This document shows positions 27,118 through 36,768 of a stretch of 64,000 bases of DNA, piece by piece; positions within the stretch are counted from its first letter, which is position 1, and every line of letters starts with the position of its first letter. The translations under genes and the position numbers were made by a program. The stretch is from positions 1-64,000 of the forward strand of contig PLCA01000006.1 of NCBI GenBank assembly GCA_003134685.1, read 5' to 3'. The notes under the pieces are model-generated. The model searched no databases. It saw only the letters and a list, made by a program, of their open reading frames with translations, and was not told the origin of the DNA. The stretch is from Gemmatimonadota bacterium. Lineage in GTDB: Bacteria > Gemmatimonadota > Gemmatimonadetes > Gemmatimonadales > Gemmatimonadaceae.

Positions 27118-28626
27118 ATGCATACCAATAATCTTCTCAAAGCATTGCGCCGGAAGACCGCGATTCTAAGCTGTCTCACCGCGCTGTCGGTCGCGGGCTG
27201 CGATCAATTCCTCGCGCCCAAGCCCACCGATGTACTCGCACCCGAGAACTTCTACCGGTCGGCCGCTGACGCGGTCTCGGCTGTCAACTCGGTATACTCG
27301 CAGTCACAGTGGGTGTACTTCTGGGTCTGGTACGAGTCCGACGTTGCCTCGGACGACGCTTTCGCCACGCCGAACTACGGGGCGGACGGACACCAGCTCG
27401 CATCCTATACCTTCGATCCGACGCTCTGGTCGATCAACGACCTGTGGACCAACGCCTACATTACGATCAACAAGGCGAACATTGTCCTCGACCGGGTACC
27501 ACCGATTGTAATGGACGTTACCGAGCGCAATCGTGTGCTCGGCGAGGCGCACTATCTGCGCGCGCTGATGTACTTCCAGCTTGTCCGGATGTTCGGCGAC
27601 GTTCCGCTGATGGAGCACGAGGCGAAGTCGGTGGCCGATGCCAAGATCGCCCGAACCCCGGCCGCTCAGGTCTATGCTTTGATCGTGAGTGACCTCCAGA
27701 CAGCGATGAACGATCTTCCGCCGTCTTACTCCGGAGCGGACCTTGGCCGCGCCACTTCCGGCGCCGCGACCTCACTGCTCGCCAAGGTCTATCTCAATCA
27801 GAAGGACTACAACAACGCGGCCAAGTTCGCGGGACAGGTGATGTCCTCCGGCAGTTACTCGCTCAACGCGCGCTGGCTCGACAATTTCAAAATCTCGGTT
27901 GAGTACGTGAACCCAGAGAGCATCTTCGAGATCAACTACGGCGCGCCGGAGCAGACCCCCGGCGTCGTAGGCAGTGTTCAGACGCTGTTCACTCTTCCTT
28001 CCGGATTCCCGGGTGGGGACGCTTACGGCCTGATCCAGGTGAATCCGGACCTGATAGCGCTTTACTCCGCGAACGATCAGCGCGGGAATGGCGCCACCTA
28101 CATGACGTCCCCCTATACGACCGCGCTGGGTGACGTCGTGACGTGGGGAGTGCCGAACGGCGCGGCGTTCCACAAGTGGCTTGACGAAACGGACAGCAAG
28201 GACATGACCGCCCGCTCCTGGCAGCAAATGCCGAACAACTGGATCATCCAGCGGTATGCTGACGTTGTGCTGATCTACGCCGAGGCGGTGAGCTCGGGTG
28301 GCACCGCGACCAACGGGACAGCGGAAGCGGCGCTGAACCAGATTCGTGCACGAGGTGGCATTTCCGCCGTGTCCGGCCTTGGTTCGGCCGCGCTGACGGA
28401 TTCCATTCGCGTCGAGCGCCGGCGTGAGTTTGCGTTCGAAGGCCAGCGCTGGTTCGACTTGTCGCGCTGGGGCATTCTCGATGCCACAGTCAGGGCGAAG
28501 ACGCTGCAAATGCAGGCACTCTTCCCTGGCGAGACATCGGTTCATGGTGCTCCCAGTAACCTCTTTCCCATTCCGGACGGGCAGATCAACAGCAACTCTC
28601 TCTTGACGCAGAACACCGGCTGGTGA
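27118..28626 (+). CDS. SusD/RagB-family nutrient-binding outer-membrane lipoprotein
   Basis: A 502-residue lipoprotein with Cys28 in the lipobox SVAGC. The SusD N-terminal hallmark FLAPKPTDVLAPENFYRSAADA and the TPR-like helices (LGEAHYLRALMYFQLVRMFGDVPL) are clear, as is the C-terminal signature RRREFAFEGQRWFDLSRWG. It caps the SusC barrel and captures the glycan at the surface. It lies 23 bases after susC and overlaps the GH30 gene by GTGA at 28623, so transporter, binder and enzyme are made together. Confidence 0.95.
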   Translation: MHTNNLLKALRRKTAILSCLTALSVAGCDQFLAPKPTDVLAPENFYRSAADAVSAVNSVYSQSQWVYFWVWYESDVASDDAFATPNYGADGHQLASYTFDPTLWSINDLWTNAYITINKANIVLDRVPPIVMDVTERNRVLGEAHYLRALMYFQLVRMFGDVPLMEHEAKSVADAKIARTPAAQVYALIVSDLQTAMNDLPPSYSGADLGRATSGAATSLLAKVYLNQKDYNNAAKFAGQVMSSGSYSLNARWLDNFKISVEYVNPESIFEINYGAPEQTPGVVGSVQTLFTLPSGFPGGDAYGLIQVNPDLIALYSANDQRGNGATYMTSPYTTALGDVVTWGVPNGAAFHKWLDETDSKDMTARSWQQMPNNWIIQRYADVVLIYAEAVSSGGTATNGTAEAALNQIRARGGISAVSGLGSAALTDSIRVERRREFAFEGQRWFDLSRWGILDATVRAKTLQMQALFPGETSVHGAPSNLFPIPDGQINSNSLLTQNTGW

Positions 28627-30092
28627 CGCCGCAAACGCTATTCTGGGGTCGTCGAGCCCAGCGTGCCCGCTGCGTCATCCTTGCCGGATTCCTGGCAGGG
28701 TGCGGACACAACACCGCGGTCGACCCCGGAGGTGACGGAACCCCTTCGGGTCCCGTGGCGGAGGTGTGGCTCACCACGGCGGACCAGACGCATTTGCTCT
28801 CCCAGCAGCCCGACGTCCTCATCCGCTCCGGTGCCGACGCATCAGCAGTCGTCATCGATGTAGATGAGGGAACGAGCTATCAGGAGATGGTCGGTTTCGG
28901 CGCTGCGATGACCGATGCATCGGCGTACCTGATCCAGCACAAGCTCGGCGCTCAGCACGATGCAATTCTTCACGAGCTGTTCGGCCGCAATCCCGGCATC
29001 GGATTGAGCTTCGTGCGGGTCCCCATGGGTGCGTCGGACTTCTCCACGCACGACTACAGCTACGACGACATGCCGGCGGGCCAGACCGATTCCACGCTCG
29101 CACACTTCTCCATCGATGAAGATCGCGCCGATAAGCTTCCCGCGCTCAAGGCGGCGCTGGCGATCAACCCGCAGCTCAAGCTGGTTGCATCACCTTGGAG
29201 TCCGCCGGGCTGGATGAAGACAACGGGAAGCCTCGTTCAGGGCACCCTGCGTCCCGAGTTCTACGATTCCTTTGCACAGTACTTTAGCAAGTTCGTCGAA
29301 GGGTACACGGCGGAAGGGGTACCGATCTTCGCCGTGACGATGCAGAACGAGCCCGCGTACGAGCCCGCGGATTACCCAGGGATGCGGCTCGATCCGCCGG
29401 TTCGGGCCGAGGTGATTGGCAAACACGTCGGGCCAATCTTCGAGAAGAACTCCATTCAGGCATTGATCCTCGACTGGGATCACAACTGGGATCTTCCGAG
29501 CTCCCCGCTCGCTGTGCTCGCCGACAGCGCCGCGCGAAAATATGTGAGTGGCGTTGCCTGGCACTGCTATGCCGGCAGCGTAGGCGTGCAGGAGAACGTG
29601 CATGCGGCGTATCCTTCGAAAGATGCCTACTTCACCGAATGCTCTGGTGGTGGATGGGCAACAGTGTTTGGTGACAACCTGAAGTTTTTCGTCGGTGAGC
29701 TCATCATCGGCAGCACCCGCGGGTGGGCCAAGGGCGTGGCGCTGTGGAATCTCGCGCTCGACGAGAACGCGGGCCCCCATCTGGGCGGGTGCGGCAACTG
29801 CCGCGGCGTGATCACGATCAACTCGGCCAACGGCTTTGTCACGCGCAACGTGGAGTACTACGCGCTCGCCCACGCCAGCCGGTTCGTTAGGCCCGGGGCA
29901 CACCGCATCGCGTCGACCACCAACGTGAGCGGGCTACAGAGCGTCGCCTTCAAGAATGCCGATGACGGCTCGAAAGTCCTCATCGTTCTCAACACCGCGT
30001 CGGCCGAAGTGTCGTTCTCGGTGCATGTTGGCGGCAAGGCCATCCTTTACGCGTTGCCCGCCGGCGCCGTCGCTACTTTGAGCTGGAGCTAG
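28623..30092 (+). CDS. GH30-family glycoside hydrolase lipoprotein
   Basis: A 489-residue enzyme starting at GTG 28623 inside the end of susD. A lipobox with Cys27 (FLAGC) anchors it to a membrane. The clan-A TIM barrel shows MVGFGAAMTDASAYLI, SPWSPPGWMK, the acid/base Glu243 in QNEPAYEP and the nucleophile Glu339 in FTECSGG; the side beta domain closes the protein (VLIVLNTASAEVSF). GH30 members act on glucosylceramide, beta-1,6-glucan, beta-xylan or fucosides; the SPPGWMK context recalls the glucosylceramidase/beta-1,6-glucanase group, but the substrate is not settled by sequence reading. Confidence 0.92.
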   Translation: MTPQTLFWGRRAQRARCVILAGFLAGCGHNTAVDPGGDGTPSGPVAEVWLTTADQTHLLSQQPDVLIRSGADASAVVIDVDEGTSYQEMVGFGAAMTDASAYLIQHKLGAQHDAILHELFGRNPGIGLSFVRVPMGASDFSTHDYSYDDMPAGQTDSTLAHFSIDEDRADKLPALKAALAINPQLKLVASPWSPPGWMKTTGSLVQGTLRPEFYDSFAQYFSKFVEGYTAEGVPIFAVTMQNEPAYEPADYPGMRLDPPVRAEVIGKHVGPIFEKNSIQALILDWDHNWDLPSSPLAVLADSAARKYVSGVAWHCYAGSVGVQENVHAAYPSKDAYFTECSGGGWATVFGDNLKFFVGELIIGSTRGWAKGVALWNLALDENAGPHLGGCGNCRGVITINSANGFVTRNVEYYALAHASRFVRPGAHRIASTTNVSGLQSVAFKNADDGSKVLIVLNTASAEVSFSVHVGGKAILYALPAGAVATLSWS

Positions 30093-30111
30093 GGCGTTCC
30101 ACAAATGAAAG

Positions 30112-30139
30112 CGGGGAGCCAATCCTGGCCCCCCGTTTT
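30112..30139 (+). terminator. Intrinsic terminator of the SusCD/GH30 locus
   Basis: A 9-bp GC stem (30112-30120 with 30127-30135, one A-C mismatch) with a 6-base loop is followed by TTTTGTTTTT, 20 bases after the GH30 stop. Confidence 0.85.
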
Positions 30140-30159
30140 GTTTTTCGCCTACCGCCGCC

Positions 30160-32718
30160 TTACGCGACTTCCGCCATCTTCAGCGGCGCCGCCTGCTCTC
30201 CGGCTTCCACCGGAACGAGCGCGATCTTCAGCACCTCGCTCAGCGTCTCGACGGGGTGGAACGAGAGCGTCTTCCGAACTTCCTCTGGAACGTCCTCGAT
30301 GTCCGCCTCGTTTCCCTTCGGGATGATGATGGTCTTGATCCCCGCACGATGCGCTCCGAGGACCTTCTCCTTCAGACCACCAATCGGCAGCACCCGGCCA
30401 CGGAGCGTAATCTCACCCGTCATCGCCACGTCCTGCCTCACTGGACGATCCGCCATCTCCGACACGAGCGCCGTCGCGATCGCGATTCCGGCCGACGGAC
30501 CATCCTTTGGAATGGCGCCCGCGGGCACGTGAATGTGCGCTTCGATCGCGCCCAGCCTGTCACGTGGAATCCCGAGAATGGAGGCGTTGTTCGTCGCGTA
30601 AGTGAACGCGGCACGCGCCGACTCCTTCATGACGTCGCCGAGCTGGCCAGTCAGAATCAGTGACACCGGGCCGCCAGGACCGACCTGCGTTGTGGCGTCA
30701 GCCTCGCGGCTGCCGTAGTAACGTCTGATCGACGCCTCTACGAACATGATGTCGCCGCCCATCGGCGTGTAGTACATCCCCGTCGCGATTCCAACCTCGC
30801 TCTCCGGCAACGCGTGCTCCGGATGAACGCGCGGTCTGCCGAGTAGCTCTCTCACGGTCTCGGCGTCGACCTTGTGCTCGACCTGTTCGCTCGACGCAAT
30901 CTTGCGCGCGAGCTTGCGTGCCACCGCGCCGATCTGACGCTCCAGCTGTCTCACCCCACTCTCGCGAGTGTAGTTCGACACCACCGACATGATGGCGTCT
31001 TCCGTAAAGCTGATGTCTTTTCCGCTCAGCCCCGACTCCTCGAGCTGGCGCGGCAGCAGGTATTTCTTCGCGATCTCGGCCTTTTCCTTCTCGGTATAGC
31101 CCGCGAAGTCGACGACCTCCATACGGTCGAGCAGCGGACCAGGAATGTTCTGCACGAAGTTCCCGGTCGCGATGAACAGAACCTCGCTCAGATCGAACGG
31201 GATGCCGAGGTAATGATCGGTAAAAGTGTCGTTCTGCGCGGGATCCAGGACTTCGAGCAGAGCGCTCGACGGATCACCCTGATACGATGTTCCGAGCTTG
31301 TCGACTTCGTCGAGCAGAAAGACGGGATTCTTCGTCCCAGCCTGCTTGAGTCCCTGGATGATCCTGCCCGGCATCGCGCCCACATAGGTGCGACGGTGTC
31401 CGCGGATGTCCGCTTCGTCGCGGGCGCCGCCGAGTGCCACCCGGACGTACTCGCGGCCAAGCGATCTCGCGATCGATTTGGCGATCGATGTCTTGCCGAC
31501 GCCCGGCGGTCCGATGAAAAGAAGGATCGGCCCCTTCGCCATCGCGCGTGACTTCGCCTCCACCTTGTCGGTAATCGGCCGGTCGCCGTGCTCGCCGACG
31601 GCTAGCGACGGTGTCGCATCGTCCTTGCTGGCGAAAAGGCGGGCGGCCGGCACTTCGCCGGTCTTCTCGACTTCGTCCGCCATCTGGGATGCGCGAAGCT
31701 GCCTTACGGCCAGAAACTCGAGGACGCGATCCTTCACATCCTTGAGTCCGTAGTGATCTTCCTCGAGCACAGTCTCGGCGTGCTTGAGATCGAGCTGGTC
31801 ATCCGATCGCTTGTTCCACGGAAGCTCGGCGATCCACTCGAGATACGTGCGAATCACCTGCGCTTCCATCGACTCGCGGCCGGCTCGCTCGAGCCTTCCG
31901 AGCTCGCGCTCGACCTCGCCGCGCGCCACTTTCGGGAGCTCCAGCTTCGCGAGCTTGTCGCGAAGCTCCGTCATCTCCTTGCTCGAGTCGTCGTCGCCCA
32001 GCTCCTTCTGGATCGCCTTGAGCTGCTCGCGCAGGTACATCTCGCGCTGCCGCTCGCCCAGCTCCTCCTGAACCTGCGACTTGATGTCTTCCTGCGCCTC
32101 GAGGAGGCCAACCTGCCGCTGCACGTGGACGAGAACCCGGCGCAGCCGCTCCTCCACACTCAGTGTTTCCAGCAGTCCCTGCTTCTCGGCAACGGGAAGC
32201 TCGATATAGCCGGCGACCAGGTCGGCAAAACGGCCCGGCTCGGTGACGGAATCGAGAACCTGATGAACGACTTCCTCTGGAAGTCCTCTGCGCTCACCGA
32301 GCTCAGCCGCCCGCTCGCGCGTTTCTTTCTGTAACGCAGTGAACGCAGGATCGTTTTCGGTTTGAGGAGTCATCTCCTCAGCCGGAACGGTTACCGCGCT
32401 CAGGTATCCGTCCGCAGTCGAATATTGAAGGGCGGTCGCGCGCTGCTCGCCTTGCAACAAGAGCTGTACGCCGCCAAGCCCACGTTGAATCTGACCGATG
32501 CGCGCAATGACGCCCATCGAATACAGGATGTCGGCCGTTGGCTCCTCGGTGTTGTCGCGCTGCGCGACGGCGAACACGAGCCGGTCGCCCTTGAGGGCAG
32601 CCTCGATCGCACGGAGGGTTGAAGGCCGGCCCGCCGCTATCGGCTGGGTAAGGCCCGGGAAAATCACAGTCCCCCTTAAAGGGAGAACAGGTAATGTTTG
32701 TCGCTGTGCCATTGTCAT
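30160..32718 (-). CDS. lon: ATP-dependent protease La
   Basis: An 852-residue Lon. The N-terminal substrate domain starts LPVLPLRGTVIFPGL; a long coiled region (about 190-300) follows; the AAA+ module has GPPGVGKTSIAKS and FLLDEVDKLG; the C-terminal protease has the catalytic Ser in KDGPSAGIA and Lys in GLKEKVLGAHRAGIK. It degrades misfolded and short-lived regulatory proteins in the cytoplasm. The start may be ATG 32712 two codons later. It ends in a short Ala/Val tail and converges on the GH30 gene. Confidence 0.95.
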   Translation of the reverse strand: MTMAQRQTLPVLPLRGTVIFPGLTQPIAAGRPSTLRAIEAALKGDRLVFAVAQRDNTEEPTADILYSMGVIARIGQIQRGLGGVQLLLQGEQRATALQYSTADGYLSAVTVPAEEMTPQTENDPAFTALQKETRERAAELGERRGLPEEVVHQVLDSVTEPGRFADLVAGYIELPVAEKQGLLETLSVEERLRRVLVHVQRQVGLLEAQEDIKSQVQEELGERQREMYLREQLKAIQKELGDDDSSKEMTELRDKLAKLELPKVARGEVERELGRLERAGRESMEAQVIRTYLEWIAELPWNKRSDDQLDLKHAETVLEEDHYGLKDVKDRVLEFLAVRQLRASQMADEVEKTGEVPAARLFASKDDATPSLAVGEHGDRPITDKVEAKSRAMAKGPILLFIGPPGVGKTSIAKSIARSLGREYVRVALGGARDEADIRGHRRTYVGAMPGRIIQGLKQAGTKNPVFLLDEVDKLGTSYQGDPSSALLEVLDPAQNDTFTDHYLGIPFDLSEVLFIATGNFVQNIPGPLLDRMEVVDFAGYTEKEKAEIAKKYLLPRQLEESGLSGKDISFTEDAIMSVVSNYTRESGVRQLERQIGAVARKLARKIASSEQVEHKVDAETVRELLGRPRVHPEHALPESEVGIATGMYYTPMGGDIMFVEASIRRYYGSREADATTQVGPGGPVSLILTGQLGDVMKESARAAFTYATNNASILGIPRDRLGAIEAHIHVPAGAIPKDGPSAGIAIATALVSEMADRPVRQDVAMTGEITLRGRVLPIGGLKEKVLGAHRAGIKTIIIPKGNEADIEDVPEEVRKTLSFHPVETLSEVLKIALVPVEAGEQAAPLKMAEVA

Positions 32719-32844
32719 TCCGAGGACAAGATTCTTATTTAGATACTACTCCAGAGGCCTCCCTTACTGCATCTTTTGCTCTCGTGGTTTTACGCCAGCA
32801 CGGCACGAATCGCAACGCGGGACCTGCTGAATTGACGCGGCCAA

Positions 32845-34845
32845 ATGCCAATTAGTCCAACCGACGAGCTCGGTACACATGTGGCTCAGGTCCTCTCTGC
32901 AAACTATGAGCTAGAGAGCGAGGTCGGTCGCGGCGGTATGGGTATCGTGTACTGCGCCCGGGACCGGCGTCTCAAGCGCGAGATAGCGATCAAGGTCCTG
33001 CCGCCCGAGCTGAGTTTCCGCGCCGATATCCGCCAGCGATTCCTGCGTGAGGCGGAGACTGCCGCGCAGCTCAATCACCCGAACATCGTTCCGATCTACA
33101 CCGTCGAAGAGAAGGACAATCTCGTCTACTTCGTCATGTCGTATATCAAGGGCGACAACCTCGGCCAGCGCCTCCAGCAGCACGGTCCGATAGCGCCGGT
33201 GGAAGTGCGGCGCATTCTGCGCGAAGTCGCCGATGCGCTGTCGTACGCGCACAACCGCAACGTCATCCACCGCGATATCAAGCCGGACAACATCATCATC
33301 GATGAAGAGACGGGTCGCGCCATGGTGACGGACTTCGGCATCGCCCGCGCCCTGACCGACAGCGGAGATTCGCGGCTCACCGCGACCGGAATGGCGATCG
33401 GAACACCGGCATACATGTCTCCGGAGCAATCGGCCGGCGACAGCGCAATCGATGGCCGCAGCGACTTGTACTCGCTCGGCGTCGTCGGCTACCAGATGCT
33501 GTGCGGTCAGCCGCCGTTCGTCGCCAACAACACGCCGTCCATGCTGGTAAAGCATCTCTCGGAGAAGCCGATCCCTGTGGACGAGCGCTGGCCCGATCTG
33601 CCGCAAGATCTCTCCAGGGCAGTGATGATGTGTCTGGAGAAGGATCCGGCTGATCGCTTCCCGAACGCAGCTGCCTTCGCGGTTGCACTCGATGGTGGCT
33701 CGATGCCGACGCTGGCGACGCGGGCGCAGCCGGCGGCATCGACAGCCGGAGCACGCGGCGACACTCGCCAACGCGATCTCAACGAGGTAATCCGCGACCA
33801 CATCACCGATTCGATACGTGATCGCTACACGCCACCGACGCAATCACCATACACGCCCTCCCAGCCCAGCCCGGAAGAGCTGAGCAAGTGGAACGCGCCG
33901 ATGGTCGTGTCGTTCCGGCGCAAGCTGGCGCCCTATCTCGCCGTAAACGCGATCCTCGTTCCGATCTCGCTCTTTTCGAATCACGACTTCATCGCGCTCA
34001 CGGTCATCTGGACCGTGGCCCTCGCGTTCAAGTACTCGAAGCTCTGGGCCGCGGGTTACGATTGGCACGACGTATTCCGTCAGCCACGCGAACGGCTGCT
34101 CTTCGATGTCGCCGCCGAGACGATCGACGATGCGCGCGCGCTGTTCGACGACAAGAAGCGCGCTGAGGTTCGCGCCCGGGCGCGGTCGCGAGGGCAGGGA
34201 ATGTTCTCCCCGATCTCTCCTCTGCCGACGATGCAGCCTTTTCAGCCCTACCCGAGGATTGGTGGCCCGACGACGAGCCTCAGTCCGATCCCAGCTGGAT
34301 CGCCCGCGCCATTCGCGGACTCGAGGTATGGATCGGCCATTCGTGAAGCGGAAAGCGATCATCGCGAGATCCATCGGCAGCTCCTGAACATGCCGCCCGA
34401 TGAGAGAGAGCAGATTCCAGAAGTCGCGGCATCCGCCGACGCGGTGTTCAGAAGGGTGCAGCAGCTCGCGCTGACGCTGTCCGACATGGATCGCAACGCC
34501 GGCCGTGAGACGCCCGAGGGTGTCGAGAGAGAGATAACCATGCTCGAATCCCAGGCGAATCCGCTCGACTACAGCGCGAGCGAGGGACGAGTGCGCCGTC
34601 TCGCGATGCTGCGGCGGCAGCGCCGCGCCATCGCGGAGATCGGGCGCAAGAAAAAAGAAGCCCAGGAGAAGCTGGACAACTGTCGTCATCTCCTCAGATC
34701 GATGCGCCTCGAGCTGGTGCGCTTCCGCACCGGCGGTCTCAACGCCCAGCCGACCGGCCTCACCATGGTCACTCAGCAGGCACAGAGCGTGGTGAGGGAG
34801 ATGGGTTACCTCTCCGACGCCAACGCCGAGATCAACGCGCTCTGA
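32845..34845 (+). CDS. Eukaryotic-type Ser/Thr protein kinase with C-terminal membrane and coiled-coil region
   Basis: A 666-residue kinase. The catalytic domain covers about 21-285: Gly-rich loop EVGRGGMGIVY, Lys50, catalytic HRDIKPDN (Asp144), DFG (Asp163) and SPEQSAG. Beyond a proline-rich linker, two hydrophobic segments (YLAVNAILVPISLF and FIALTVIWTVALAF) form a 2TM hairpin like that of some other soil-bacterial kinases, then a long charged helical region (about 490-660) likely to be coiled coil. There are no PASTA repeats, so a peptidoglycan-sensing role is not indicated. Divergent from lon. Confidence 0.92.
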   Translation: MPISPTDELGTHVAQVLSANYELESEVGRGGMGIVYCARDRRLKREIAIKVLPPELSFRADIRQRFLREAETAAQLNHPNIVPIYTVEEKDNLVYFVMSYIKGDNLGQRLQQHGPIAPVEVRRILREVADALSYAHNRNVIHRDIKPDNIIIDEETGRAMVTDFGIARALTDSGDSRLTATGMAIGTPAYMSPEQSAGDSAIDGRSDLYSLGVVGYQMLCGQPPFVANNTPSMLVKHLSEKPIPVDERWPDLPQDLSRAVMMCLEKDPADRFPNAAAFAVALDGGSMPTLATRAQPAASTAGARGDTRQRDLNEVIRDHITDSIRDRYTPPTQSPYTPSQPSPEELSKWNAPMVVSFRRKLAPYLAVNAILVPISLFSNHDFIALTVIWTVALAFKYSKLWAAGYDWHDVFRQPRERLLFDVAAETIDDARALFDDKKRAEVRARARSRGQGMFSPISPLPTMQPFQPYPRIGGPTTSLSPIPAGSPAPFADSRYGSAIREAESDHREIHRQLLNMPPDEREQIPEVAASADAVFRRVQQLALTLSDMDRNAGRETPEGVEREITMLESQANPLDYSASEGRVRRLAMLRRQRRAIAEIGRKKKEAQEKLDNCRHLLRSMRLELVRFRTGGLNAQPTGLTMVTQQAQSVVREMGYLSDANAEINAL

Positions 34846-34881
34846 TCCCGGGCGCGTCGCGCCCCCACGATACCAAAGAAG

Positions 34882-36045
34882 ATGAACACGGCACGGATAG
34901 GAGGGATCGCGCTCCTTTCGGTTTTGCTCGCCTGTCAGGGGGAGAAAGGCGCTCAGAGTGGTGACTTGTCGCCGGTACCAGGCGGCAACGTGGCCGCTTC
35001 GTCCACGCCGGTGAAAACTGATTCAGTCGTGCCCGTCGCTCACGTTCCGACTCCCGATACCCTCCGCGGCCTCTATGTGAATCGATGGGCGGCGCTCGGT
35101 AGCAAGCTCGATCGGCTGATCATGGTCGCCAGGACGACCGAGATCAATGCTCTCGTCATCGACGTGAAGGATGATCGCGGATTCGTGCTCTATCGGTCGA
35201 GCGTCCCGCTGGCGCGCGAAATTGGCGCCGACACTGCCGACGGCCACTGGATGTCGCGCTCGAAGTTGCGCGCCGTTCTCGACACGATGACGGCGCACGG
35301 CATCTATCCGATCGCGCGGATCGTCGTCGCCAAGGATCCTCTCCTTGCCCAGAAGAAGCTGGATCTCGCGATCAAGCGAAAATCCGATCTCAAGCCCTGG
35401 CTCGACAAGAACGGCCACCCGTGGCTCGATCCGCACCAGCGCGTCGTCTGGCAGTACGCCGCCGACCTCGCGCGCGAGGCCTACGAGGTCGGTTTCAGCG
35501 AAGTCCAGTTCGACTATGTGCGCTTTCCCGACGAGAAGCGGCTGATCAACGAGACCGTTTATCCGCTGGCAAACGGCCGCTCGCGCGCGCAGGTCATTCG
35601 CGATCAGCTTGGCTTCGTCCGCAACGCGCTCAAGCCACAAGGCATCCGCGTTACCGCTGATGTGTTTGGACTCACGGCGACGGATACCACCGACATGGGA
35701 ATCGGCCAGCGGTGGGAGATGTTCGTCGATCAGGTGGACGTCGTGCTGCCGATGATTTACCCGTCGCACTTCGCGCGCGGCACCTACAAGCTTCGCAATC
35801 CCAACGCGCACCCTTACCAGACAATCGATCACGCGCTCAAGGACGCGATCGCCCGGAGTGACTCGATTCCCAACGCCGCTCTCATTATCCCGTGGTACCA
35901 GGACTTCACGCTCGGTGCTCCCCGCTATGAGGCGGCACAGATTCGAGCTCAGAAGAAGGCTGGATACGACAACGGGTTCCAGAGCTGGATCCTCTGGAAC
36001 CCGAAGAGCAACTACACGCTCGCGGCACTGGAGCCGCGGTCGTAG
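34882..36045 (+). CDS. Putative glycoside hydrolase (DUF4015-like TIM-barrel) lipoprotein
   Basis: A 387-residue lipoprotein (lipobox SVLLAC near residue 18) with a Ser/Thr/Pro-rich linker. The body matches the 'putative glycosyl hydrolase' DUF4015 group: NALVIDVKDDRGFVLY, GIYPIARIVVAKDPLL, WLDPHQRVVWQYAADLAREA, GFSEVQFDYVRFPDE and VLPMIYPSHFARGTY, in the order of strands of a TIM barrel. The conserved acidic residues of VQFDYVRFPDE are the likely active site. The substrate is unknown. Confidence 0.8.
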   Translation: MNTARIGGIALLSVLLACQGEKGAQSGDLSPVPGGNVAASSTPVKTDSVVPVAHVPTPDTLRGLYVNRWAALGSKLDRLIMVARTTEINALVIDVKDDRGFVLYRSSVPLAREIGADTADGHWMSRSKLRAVLDTMTAHGIYPIARIVVAKDPLLAQKKLDLAIKRKSDLKPWLDKNGHPWLDPHQRVVWQYAADLAREAYEVGFSEVQFDYVRFPDEKRLINETVYPLANGRSRAQVIRDQLGFVRNALKPQGIRVTADVFGLTATDTTDMGIGQRWEMFVDQVDVVLPMIYPSHFARGTYKLRNPNAHPYQTIDHALKDAIARSDSIPNAALIIPWYQDFTLGAPRYEAAQIRAQKKAGYDNGFQSWILWNPKSNYTLAALEPRS

Positions 36046-36052
36046 TTGGTGC

Positions 36053-36451
36053 TTAGCTGCTGCCGTTGCGGCGACCTTCCATGCGCGACTTCATCTCGGC
36101 CAGATTCTTGTCGAACGTCGCCTGCTGATCGGCGGTGAGGATCGCGCGGATCTCGACGGCCTGCTTGTTCTGGAGATCCATCATCTTGGTGCGGCTCGCC
36201 TCGTCAGGGGCACCAGTGGCCTGAGACGCTTTGCGAATCTCCATCAGCTGCGGCATGTACTTCTCGCGGATCGTCTTGACCTGATCCTTCTGCGCATCCG
36301 TCAAGTTGATATCCTTGAGGAGTGTTCCACCCATTCCGCCGCCACGGCGCATTTCGCCCTGGCCCTGAGGTGGGGCGCCTTGGGCGGCTGCGACCGATGT
36401 CATGCCAACGCAGAGGGCAGCAGCCAGCGTGGCGATGCGAATAGCCTTCAT
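36053..36451 (-). CDS. Spy/CpxP-like periplasmic LTXXQ protein
   Basis: From ATG 36451, preceded by AGGAG at 8 bases, the protein has 132 residues; the frame from 36511 adds a non-signal-like extension. A clean signal peptide (IATLAAALCVGMTSVAAAQ) is followed by a Gly/Arg-rich stretch and two LTXXQ motifs (NLTDAQKDQV and ILTADQQATF) in an all-helical body, as in the Spy/CpxP family of ATP-independent periplasmic chaperones and stress sensors. No cpxAR-type two-component genes are adjacent. Confidence 0.88.
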   Translation of the reverse strand: MKAIRIATLAAALCVGMTSVAAAQGAPPQGQGEMRRGGGMGGTLLKDINLTDAQKDQVKTIREKYMPQLMEIRKASQATGAPDEASRTKMMDLQNKQAVEIRAILTADQQATFDKNLAEMKSRMEGRRNGSS

Positions 36452-36768
36452 CCTTCTCTCCTGGAGATGTGTGTTGGACGCCGAACTGGCGCCACGGATG
36501 TTATACGCCACAGATCAAGAAAAGGTTGGAGTGCGATGAAGGGTAACCGCAGTAGCTTGTGCCTCGATTTACGCCTGTAACGTCCCGACGTAGTAATGCT
36601 GACAGCTACCAATTTGAAAGGAAATAGCTCCCCTCTCGTTCTGTTGCAGTTCCCACCCTCTAACCCGTTCTCCTCCAGCGACTTAGCGTCCCGCCCCTAG
36701 GCGCCGGACCGAAATCGTGCTATTCTTCCCCGCTGCCGGCGGCTCATCCAGCTCGCCGGTTTTGAGTA

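Noticed and set aside
36763-36765. In-frame TGA before the 36769 gene as a second selenocysteine codon
   Set aside because: The sequence upstream has no start, no family match and no redox motif, and no hairpin with suitable spacing follows.
36512-36768. Possible fourth copy of the inverted-repeat family
   Set aside because: Short similarities such as GTTGCAGTTC occur, but neither the core (CCACAGAGGCAAG) nor paired arms can be found.
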